In this document: piece by piece, positions 20,852 to 29,808 of the stretch | How positions within the stretch are numbered: the first letter of the stretch is position 1 | How the letters are laid out: the number at the start of each line of letters is the position of its first letter | Assembly: GCF_021018805.1 (NCBI RefSeq) | Contig: NW_026960611.1 | Coordinates: 2,046,001 to 2,110,000, forward strand | Direction: 5' to 3' | From: Prinia subflava | Taxonomy: Eukaryota; Chordata; Aves; Passeriformes; Cisticolidae | Length of the DNA stretch: 64,000 bases | Notes under the pieces: generated by a model | Database searches by the model: none | What the model was told of the DNA's origin: nothing | Seen by the model: only the letters and a program-made list of their open reading frames with translations | Translations under genes and position numbers: made by a program

Positions 20852-22104
20852 GTTCCCTCTTTTTCTTTTTGAGCTATCCAAACTGATGCTAAGGCACTAC
20901 TGGGTAATTTTTGCATGCATCGTATTAAACTAGGCACGATAATTAAGATAACTACGATAACAATAAGTACTATTATGCTAAAACGAATTAAGTCTTTGAT
21001 CCACCCAGTAAAACCCCATGATCCAAGCCATTTGTCAAACAGAGTGTCTACAACTATAAGATTTTTCATGTTCTCTTTCAACTGCGATAACTGCTTGTAA
21101 ATCGATTGTGAATGATCTGATAAGTTCATGCAGCACATGCCCTCAAATTCTTCACATCCATGCCCTTGCGATAAAAGGAGGAAGTCTACAGCGGCTCTAT
21201 TTTGGAGCACCGCTTGACGAATGTCATTAACATCTTTGGCAAGCTCACTTAGCAAATTGGATGTTATATTAATCTGTTTTCCTGTCCAGCAGGCTAAATG
21301 TTTTAATTGTGTGAGAGCTTGCGCGGAAGCAACTCCTGGGGCAAAAACGGATGCTGAGATTACAGCTGCAGGTTGCCATAGGGTAACTCGATCTTTACAG
21401 TCAGGGCCTAGTTGAGACATACTTTGTTTGACTCGTCGGGTCGTTTGAGACAATCCTAAAACTTGATGAATGGTAGGAGCAAATAATGTCAATTTACCGA
21501 AATAACACGGTCCTCCTATACCTTTTTGGGACATTGCAGACCAGGCTCTATCTCCACAAATGAGAAAGATTCCTGGTGGCAGTTATTTAGAAACACCTGT
21601 TAATGGTGTCACAGACTTAGTCCACTTGTTGCAATAATCAGTGTAATTGTAGTACAATGGGGAATGGGGAGACAACCAAGTGAGGTCATCTTTTAGCTGT
21701 TGCTTGTTTATGATTAACAAACTTGAATTTATCGTAAAATGTCCAAAAATTAAACAGTAATTTCCTCCTGCAGAGCCTAGAAGATCAAGTTCCTGAGGCT
21801 CTGTACTAGTAACTTTAAGATTTTGTGCAATGACAGCAGCTTGTGCTCCTAAAACACTTTTTGGATTAATTTGATTTCGAGACCAGGTTCTGAACTCTGT
21901 CATGGAGCTCACTGGGACCTCAATCAAACAAGTTTGAAAAGGATTAGATGGTGTGGCCAAAGACAAACAAAAGGAATCTTGTTTGTTCTGGTATGCCCAA
22001 GTGACCCACATATTTTGCCTTGGGTCAACGTCAAGCATTCCTGATCCCGTTTCAATTAAAACACCAATTAAAACAAATATCCCAACACCTAACATTCTGC
22101 TCAT
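20797..22104 (-). pseudogene. env: Provirus E envelope
   Basis: The minus frame from 22104 starts with a Met and a hydrophobic signal sequence, gives a surface subunit of about 170 codons, and stops at 21583-21585 (TAA); the same frame then continues from 21582 to 20797. The second part holds GHGCEEFEGMCCMNLS, a C-X6-CC motif in alpharetrovirus-like context, the LQNRAAVDFLL block before it, and a membrane segment rich in Ile/Val near 20990-20930. Env would bind a receptor and fuse membranes. Apart from that single stop the frame looks preserved. It does not overlap pol. Confidence 0.87.
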
Positions 22105-22242
22105 CGTTTTAGTTGTCTCTTATAAAAACTAAACAAATAACACTTGTCTATTACTTAAACTTAAATCTTAACAATAGCTTATCACAACTCTAATCATATA
22201 ACTAACAGTACAACTATGTATTTCTGCTATAACGAGTAATTT

Positions 22243-23997
22243 TCAAGTCTCTGGGTCTTCTTGAGGTGCTTCAGGCAATTCACTGCTTTCACCGTGGTTA
22301 TTACTGCTAGTTGGTATCTCCGATTGCGGACATGCACGGGTAAATCGGCTCGGCACCCAAACCGGTCCTGCTTCTCCTGCGGAAACACACATATATCCGT
22401 GACCATTAAACAGCACAGGACTTGGTCCCTGCCATTCACCAGTTTGCATATTTTTATGATATAAATAAAGCCCTGGAATTGCTTGTGGTCTTCCATCTTT
22501 CACTGCCTGATGATGGATAACAACCGCAGGCTCTTCTCTTCCTTCTGCTAAACACAAATAGTTTAAAGCAAACGGTACTTTGGACAATCGGCTAGTTATG
22601 TCAGTTTCATAATTTTGTTTCTGCTTTGCTAAATATTCTTTAAGCGTCCGATTAGCCCTTTCTACAATGGCTTGACCAGTAGGAGAGTGAGGAATCCCGG
22701 TGGTATGCTTGACTTCCCACTTCTGCAGAAATCTAGCAACTCGCTGACTGACATAGGCTGGACCATTGTCAGTCTTAATTTCTGCAGGCACTCCCATCAC
22801 TGCAAAGCAAACAGTCGGGTGTCTTTCAACATGCAGAGCTCTTTCTCCTGATTGCGCTGTGGCCCAGATAAATTTAGAATAGGTATCAACAGTGACATGG
22901 ACATATTTCAGTTTTCCGAATTCTGGAACATGAGTTACATCCATTTGCCACAATTCTAAGGCTTTCATTCCTCTTGGGTTCCTGCCTAGATCAAGGCCGG
23001 GCCCATGATGACTACATTGAGGGCAAGCACGCACGATCCCTTGTGCATCATTCATAGATATTTGAAATTGATCACGCAAGGCCGTAGCATTATGATGAAA
23101 ATTCTCATGGCTATCGCAAGCTCGTACAAATGTGTTTTCAGGAGGGATATGAGCAACACAACTGACTGCAGCATCTGCTCGTGCCTTGCCTTCTCCTAAA
23201 CATCTGTTGCACTGGTGACTACGAATGTGCATAACACAAAAGGCATGCTGACGCTGTCTCAGTATACTTCTCAACTGCAGAAACAGTTCTCCAAGTCGCT
23301 GATTTTGAGTAGTCTTGATAAGTGTGTCTTCAATTCTTTGCACGACTCCAACTACATATAAAGAGTCTGAAACAACATTGAGAGGTTCTTTGTTCCAAGT
23401 TTGTAAAGCCCAACACACTGCTCTCAGTTCAAGGGTTTGCAGGCTGTCTCCTGCTTCGCTCTGAAGTAAATGTTGCATCCACTCTTCGTGTTGTTGCCAT
23501 ACACACACAGCTCTTTTTATTTTTTGGCAAGCATCTGTAAAAACTGTTCTGCCTTTTACTGGTGTCAAGGAACACAAGGGTCTTTCCAGCCATTGGTAAC
23601 GTGTAATTAGAGTCCACATTGGGCCTTTTGGCTGCTGGTTGTGAACCACACCTGTAAAGCCTAGCAACGCTTCTTGTAATGCGACAGAATGTCTCAGCTT
23701 CCACTCTAAATCTTTACTTCTCACAGGAACACTGATATCTGCTGGTTCTTTCCCATCTATCTCTATGATTCTGTCTCTACCCTTTTTTATGAGTACAGCA
23801 AGAACGTCTGTTCTGGTCATGACGCGACTCTTTGGTTGTATAGGTAAAAACACCCATTCTATTACACTTGCTGTTGACTTAGGCATTCCCCCTTTTTCTT
23901 TTGCCATTGAAAAACAATGGCAAATGGACAAGCATCGGGGTTGGAAAGAAAAAGTGACAGTGGAAGGTGCTCTATCCGACGAGCACTCCAACCACAC
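22243..23997 (-). pseudogene. pol: Provirus E RNase H and integrase
   Basis: A 584-codon open frame covers the RT connection, RNase H (VFTDAC near 23540, LELRAV, VVSDSLYVVG near 23370) and integrase. The integrase has an H-X3-H pair (HENFHH) and CPQC for zinc binding, then WQMDVTHV, IKTDNGPAYVS and GQAIVERAN, the full D-D-E set. A C-terminal domain ends with VWVPSRFTRACP. The N-terminal codons before about 23890 overlap the RT frame and are out of phase with it, so an indel lies in the homopolymer run near 23886-23895. Otherwise the catalytic residues are all present. Confidence 0.88.
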
Positions 23998-24917
23998 TGT
24001 AACTTTTTGGACACTTGATTCAAAGCTTTTTGTTTTTCAGGGGTGCACGTTCGAGGACTGCTGGCATCACTACCATGAAGCCACGGTAGGAACGGTTTCA
24101 AATCATCATTGGTGATTCCTACAATGGTACAAACCCATTGTAAATCCCCAAAGAGTCGCTGAGCATCATGTAAGGTAGAAATGTTAGCATGTAAAGTAAT
24201 TTTCTGTGGGCGAACCTGTGCACTTGTGATCAGCCAACCTAAGCATTTCCAAGGAGCTGATCGCTGTATTTTTTCTGGGGCTACAGTCAGTCCACGATGT
24301 TTCAATTGTGCTATCAACCAGTTTAACTCTGTCTCTGTCAATGGCGCTTTGGTGGCAATGAGAATGTCATCAACATAATGACAAATCATTGCGCTAGAAA
24401 AATGCTGACGAATAGGTTGCAAAGCCCAACTAACAAACAATTGACACATGGTAGGTGAGTTGCGACCCCCCTGGGGGAGGATAACCCATTCATATAGTTG
24501 TGCTGGGGCTGCCCTGTTGATGGATGACACAGTGAAGGCAAAGCGCTGAGTGTCCTGTGGATGAAGTGGAATGGTGAAAAAGCAGTCTTTCAAATTGATG
24601 ATTACAATGTTCCACCCTTGAGGGATCATAGTTGGCGCTGGCAAGCCTGGCTGTAAGGAACCCATTGCTTGCATTTGCTCATTGACCTTGTGAAGATCAT
24701 GCAGTAATCTCCATTTCCCTGATTTTTTGGGGATCACAAAAATTGGTGTGTTCCATGGACTCACTGAGGGCTGAATATGACCTGCTTCCAGTGTTTCTTG
24801 TACTAATTGTTTGGTAATTCGTAGCTTCTTTTCTGTCATTGGCCACTGCTCGACCCATACAGGAGTTTCAGTCAACCAAGTGATTTTTAAAATGGGTGGC
24901 TGCTCTGCAGTGGCCAT
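23862..24917 (-). pseudogene. pol: Provirus E RT
   Basis: The 351-codon frame carries PVWVEQWPMTEKK at the start of RT, TPIFVIPKKSGKWRLLHDL, LKDCFFTIPLH, WVILPQGGRNSP and CHYVDDILIATK with an intact YVDD box near 24385-24350. This is a beta/alpha-type RT. It runs out of phase with the downstream RNase H-integrase frame near 23890. Neighbours are protease upstream and RNase H downstream, in retroviral order. Confidence 0.88.
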
Positions 24918-25765
24918 TAAGGAAAATGCTGATCAGTGGTTAGGACCATCCCTATCTGGGAAAGTGTATCTCTGCCCAAAAGTCCTATAATTTTTTCTGG
25001 CACTGGCATAACATAAGGATGATTTACAATGACTTGATTATCATTAAAGATAATGTGAATAGGGTCTGCGCTCATTGAAGGGACGCTCGTGCCGCCTACT
25101 CCCACCACGTGGGTGTAGGGAGACTGCAGCAGTCATTTAGTTGGCCAATGTAGTTGATTCATTATCGAAACATCTGCGCCTGTGTCGAGAAGTGGCGATC
25201 GGTCAATGATCTCATCACCTCGCTGTAATTTCACTGTAATCCGTGGGCACTCGTTCAGGCTCACTGTAACGAAAACGTTGTGGCCAGTTGATCCAAAGTT
25301 TCTGTTTCCTCTTTCTGGCTCAGTTGGCTGTCTCGGGAACCGACGATTTGGCAGAATGTTTTCAAATGGAATAATTTGAGCAATACTGCTCCCTTTCGGA
25401 ATAGTCACTGGTGGCTGTAAAGCATAAGGCATTATATTCACTTGTCCCGTATAGTCTGCATCAATGAGTCCTGGAATTACGCTTATACCTTGTTTACCTG
25501 TGGAGGATCTTCCTAATAGCAAACCTCCAACTAGAAAAATTGTACTGTACATTGGTCCATAAGCATCTGTGGGAATCAGGGTAACTTCCTTGTCTTGCAG
25601 GGTGACTTCTTCTGCTGTTGTTATATCTACGCCGAGACTCCCCCATGTGGCAGGTCTGTTCTTATATAAGAAGCCGTTTTTGGAATCTTGTGGGTCAAGG
25701 CCTCGATTTGTGTCTTGGCACGGTGCCTTAGCGTGCTGACTTTGAAGTTTCCCTGTTTTTTGCAA
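24917..25765 (-). pseudogene. pro: Provirus E dUTPase-protease
   Basis: The frame 25133-25765 has a trimeric-dUTPase pattern: GSLGVDI, GRSSTGKQGISVIPG, IDADYTGQVN and GSSIAQIIPF, in that order, followed by protease with PLLDTGADVSIM near 25200-25165. A stop at 25133 and a frame change precede the protease end (IIGLLGRDTL near 24980). dUTPase keeps uracil out of viral DNA; the dUTPase-protease fusion is a known feature of betaretroviruses. The frame overlaps the end of gag by 139 bp in a different phase, consistent with expression by ribosomal frameshifting. Confidence 0.88.
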
Positions 25766-27867
25766 GCTTCAGTGGCATGGGTGTCTGCATGAGATTTGTG
25801 ACACCACACAGTCTTTTGACAAATTTTCTTAAAATGGCCTGTATCACCACAGCGGAAGCAAATGATGCTCGATGGTGATTTTTTGTTGCCATTGGAATAG
25901 CTGATGCTTTTCCCTGTCAATGCAGCTGCCATAATATGTCCCTGTCGCTGCATTGCATCCTGCATTGCCGCAGTGAAAGCTGCTGTTTGATTTATTTGTT
26001 CTGCTTTGGCTGCACTTACTAGCATTTCATCGACTCCACAACCTTGAGGAAGGGAGGCTAGTACGGTTTTGGTGCGTGCATTGGCATTTTCAAATGCAAG
26101 GGAGTGAAATAAATGCTCTTGCACATCTGCAGGCAGATCTGGTGCATCTTTCAAAGCTGTAGATAGGTGATCAATGAAGTGGCCGTATGGTTCTGTAGCT
26201 CCCTACTTAATATTAGCGCATGACGCAGGCTTTTTCTTATCTGACACCAGCAGCAAGGCTTTGTGGGCTAATGCCTGGGATAGCTGGTGAATCTCAGTTG
26301 GAAAAGTCAATTGTACATTTGTTGTGGCATAGGCTCCATGCCCTGTGAGCATGTCAGGTTGTATCCCATAGAATGGATCTCCTACTGTTTGGTGTTTATT
26401 GGCTTCTTCAGTCGCAAGGCGTCTCCATTCCCTTTCAAAAATAAGAAATTGCGAGGGGCTGAGCAAAAGAGTTGCTATGCTCATACTGTCCGCTGGGCAT
26501 AAGAGATCAGCTGTAAAAATATATTTAATGATATTTTTAGCAGCTTCCGATTTAATTCCGTGCTCTGTTACAGTTTGTTTAGCAGATTGTAAAACTTTCC
26601 ATTCGTGCGGTTGCCATTTCCCAGTGTTCTGCTCAATTAACACCGGGCAGGCTATCAAATTTGCAGCTTCAAAGTCTCCACACAGAATGGCACTTCTTTT
26701 CGCCGAGGACCAGTGACTCTGGATTGGGTCTGTTTGGTTGGCAGGCAGCGCCATCTGCTGGGCAGCAGGCAGCAGTGCCTGCTTACTGTGTAAGGATGAA
26801 AGGGTTTGTAAGTTATGCGTTTTTTGTGGAAAAATCTTAGATGCTTCAATTGTCCGTTGCTCTAATTGACTCTGGCGATTAGACAGTTCAGCGAGCTTAG
26901 CTATTATTTGCTGTAATTCATCTGATCTCTGCATCTTTTTTGGTAGTCGAGTTGTGCAACGGTCATCAGGCTCAAAGGCCTCTCCGTCAGAGTCGGATTC
27001 TGGCAGGGGGTAGAGGGATGTTTGTGGATGGGTGACAGGTCTTGCTGATGCAGGCTACGGGGGCGCAGGGGTCTCAGATTGAACTGAATTTGCATTCTCG
27101 GGGTCCGGCATGGGTGCAGCCATGTTTGTTTTGGTCACATGTGCTGGCGACATCAGCTCCTTTTCCGGCGAGGAGTAATCTAACACCACCCTTCTCTCGG
27201 CACCGCTCTGAGGTCCGCCTCTCTGCTGCATCACTTGTGCCCGCCCCGCTGTGCCTTCGGCCCTGCCTGTCTCCTCGTCTTTCACTCCGCCCCTTGAATG
27301 TGGTGGCCGAGGCACTTCCTGTTTGCTCTCACTTGCCTCAGGGAGCGACGAAAGCATTTCCTGCCCCTGAGCCTCATGATCAGCTACATCTACCACGTCA
27401 CTGAGGGAGGAAAAAAGGGGAGCTGCATTCCCTTTCACGGGATGCGTAGAACTTATTCTGAAGAATCTGGCTACTTTAGACGTTTTCTTTGGCTCTTTTA
27501 TTTCGGGGAGAGAGGCTCCTAAGTCAGAAGGGCAAGGAGTCATTCTCTCCAAGGCTAAGATTGCCGCTTGGGCAGCTCTGCGTTCTGCAGTGAATGCTTG
27601 CAAGGTATTTATCACTTTTTTCCAAATTACACCTAATTCTGAGCAAATCTTTGCTTCTTTCCCTTGCGAAACCACAGAGTCCCATAATAATTCACCTATC
27701 TCTTTCCATTCCGCTTCACTAAAAAGAAGCGATGGCTGATTTAACCTCCCTTTTTTCAGAGTCCATAAGGTTAACTGGTCTATATCAGTGTCCTTTTTTT
27801 TTTTTCATCCCTCTTGGAGGCAAATGTAGCTAACAGCTGCAAGGCAGCACGATAATCTTTTTTCATG
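25627..27867 (-). pseudogene. gag: Provirus E gag
   Basis: The gene probably starts at the ATG near 27867-27863, with a frame slip in the T run at about 27797-27807. The 27055-27675 frame gives the matrix end and a Pro/Ser/Glu-rich linker; 26203-26934 gives capsid. A single TAG at 26201-26203 separates this from 25627-26154, in the same frame, which has FENANARTKTV (end of capsid) and a CCHC knuckle CFRCGDTGHFKKIC near 25860-25818; a second, irregular Cys/His cluster follows. Gag builds the particle. Gag-pro overlap at 25627-25765 fits a betaretrovirus layout. Confidence 0.84.
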
Positions 27868-28189
27868 TTTTCAAAGCCTCTCGTTTCAATTCGCAGTTAA
27901 CGCTTACCTTCCCCACAGCGTGGCACTGTTGTCCTTCAAGTGAAACGAGGCAGTGAATGTTCTCCAACCTCAGCTCTGTAAGCTCAGCTTGCTTGTGTCC
28001 CTTTCGGTCATATATTCAGGCTGAATCTTATACACAAAACAAACGAAGCACCAGAGACTTTGACCGCGTTCAGGTGAGATCCGTGTTTAGACGAAAACCA
28101 GCATCTAAGCTTCCACATTTAAGTGTAATAAAATCAGCATTCAAGCTTCCACATTTAAGTGTAATAAAATAAAAACAAGTCCCAGTTCC
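27868..28189 (-). other. Provirus E leader with a 36-bp tandem duplication
   Basis: This segment lies between the 5' LTR and gag and would hold the primer binding site, packaging signal and splice donor. I could not match a tRNA primer with confidence; a TGGGACTTG read on the minus strand near 28185-28177 is a candidate. Two tandem 36-bp copies (28099-28134 and 28135-28170) differ at two positions. The small + strand open frame here is not credible. Confidence 0.6.
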
Positions 28190-28597
28190 TGAGCTCGCCA
28201 CGCTGAAATCTGAGACTCACTCTTGAGGCTAGAGACCGAGCAACGTATGTCTAATCAATGTGATTAATAACATACGTTCTCCTCTTTATTCACAAGATGG
28301 CCGGTTATATACAGTAAGAATAGTTTACAGTGACAGGTGCATTTCTATTGGCAGTGAGGCGTGGACAAATATGTAAACATTCACAGTTTAAGGCAGCTAC
28401 CGTGTCTTCACAGTAATAGCCCTATTCTATTGATACCCATAACTTAACCCAAATTCTAACTGCGCCACAAGCTTATCTACTTCTACACAGGCCAAAAGCT
28501 GAGGCCTAGCAGGCCCAAATCTGAGGCCCAGTTTGGGATAGCTCAATTCTCATTCCACAGCACATTATGGCCATGATCTCTAAGAAATTCGGTTACA
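28190..28597 (-). mobile_element. Provirus E 5' LTR
   Basis: The sequence matches the 3' LTR at 20447-20851. It begins TGTAACCG at 28597 on the minus strand and ends near 28190. By eye it differs from its partner at about eight sites, six of them within the first 50 bp of the left end. A polyadenylation signal (inverted TTTATT) lies near 28285. To the right, element D gag resumes. Confidence 0.85.
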
Positions 28598-29596
28598 CCC
28601 CGCCTCCTGCTAGGGGAGGCTCTTGCCGTAAAAGGGTATGCTTTCAGGTGAGCCCTCTGGATGGCCTTTTCGCCCCCTGCTGAACTCTCCTCCCCTCTTT
28701 GTTTGCGCGCCTTTGAAACTTCTAACAGACCTCCTTTGTTCTCGCTTTGTGTGCTCTACTTTCTTCCCTGCTTGCGTGAGTTTACAACATTTAACAGACT
28801 CTCTTTGTTCTTGCTGGCCGTGTCTGTCTCCCTCCCCCACCTCTGCCACTCAGCGCTATACTGCGCTGAGTAAGGCGGGGATCCGTCCCTGGCCCCCCCC
28901 GTTCTCTGAATTGATGGCGGCATTTCTGGCTTCCTCTGCTAGCTCGTCCCAGAACTACAGTGCCTGCACCTGCCCCTATTCAGATGGGCCTGGGTTCGGG
29001 GGCTCTGGGGAGGGCTCTCGCTCTTGCGAGCTTTCGCCTCCGGCAGAATGGCTCTCACCCTCAGTCTGTGTAGATGCCCCTACCTCTAGCTGCGGTGTGG
29101 TCAGCAGACAGTTTTGTGCGGCTTTCCAGGTCTCTTGCTCCTGGAGGGCCTTTTGCAAAGCCTGCAAAACCTTTCTCCATGCTTTAAGGTTTTTCCCCGA
29201 TCCTCAGGACATGGTTTCCTCAGCTAAAGACTTAGTACATCTATCCCATATTTCTGGGTGGAGTATATCCACAGTTCGGTCAATGACCCCAGTTTCTAAA
29301 AGCTTTCCGATGGCGAGATTAAAGTCTTTTGGTTTACAATCAATACCCCATTGCTTATGAATCTGAGATATGACCTTCGCGAGAGCTTCCATCGTCTTCC
29401 TCGCTGGTCCGAGAGCATCCTCCTCGCTGAGCTGGCCCCACCGCTCCGGCCGCTGTTCACCCGTCCAGGCGATTCCCGTTACCCGAGCGATTTCCCGGGT
29501 TTTGGCACCCCTTTGTTGCCTTCTCTGAGGCGTGACGACCTGGCTCAGGAACAGCACGGCGGCCACGCCCAGGCTGCTCGGGCCATCAGCTCGCAA
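28598..29596 (-). pseudogene. gag: Element D gag, matrix part
   Basis: The frame at 29204-29596 contains a matrix-like helix-rich block with ALAKVISQIHKQWGIDCKP and FNLAIGKLLETGV, resembling a betaretrovirus matrix start, and MEALAKV may be the true initiator region. The frames at 28976-29167 and 28610-28849 are Glu/Ser/Lys-rich linkers. The gag is interrupted at 28598 by provirus E and resumes at 20446 in the left half. It lies just downstream of the LTR at 29604-29808. Confidence 0.65.
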
Positions 29597-29603
29597 GCAC
29601 CAG

Positions 29604-29808
29604 TGTAGTGGACGGCAAAATGGCGTTTATTGGCAGACAGTATGGGGTTAAATATCTTTGGTTTAGGATGCCATTTTACATCACTAAGTAGGGGAGAGGA
29701 ACATTTATCTATCTGTACAGCTCGTTATCTTCCAGTCACCTATCCCTAATTTCCCACAGCACTTTGAAATCAAAACGAACCATCATGACGGTCGTTCGGA
29801 TCATGACA
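29604..29808 (-). mobile_element. Element D 5' LTR, short
   Basis: Read on the minus strand this 205-bp unit starts TGTCATGATCC, has a TATTTAA-like box near 29660, an AATAAA (inverted TTTATT near 29627), and ends CCACTACA, so TGT/ACA ends are present. One base downstream is TGGTGCTTGCGAGC, a plausible but unassigned primer binding site. It lies at the expected place upstream of D gag. No second copy was found, because the 3' end of D is missing. Confidence 0.65.

Larger units (their letters stand above)
20447..28597 (-). mobile_element. Provirus E, nearly complete betaretrovirus-like ERV
   Basis: The 8.15-kb unit has matching LTRs at both ends (20447-20851 and 28190-28597), gag, dUTPase-protease, RT, RNase H-integrase and env all on the minus strand, with only a handful of stops and frame shifts. 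It sits inside the gag of element D, whose halves flank it. A 7-bp match CCCCGCC at 20404-20410 and 28598-28604 may be its target duplication; if so the left LTR would extend to about 20411, and I could not settle this. About eight differences between the LTRs, counted by eye, suggest a moderately young insertion. Confidence 0.88.

Noticed and set aside
28195..28597. Second full-length element starting at the E 5' LTR in the + direction
   Set aside because: All signals of this LTR (start, polyadenylation site, polypurine neighbour at the partner copy) are on the minus strand.
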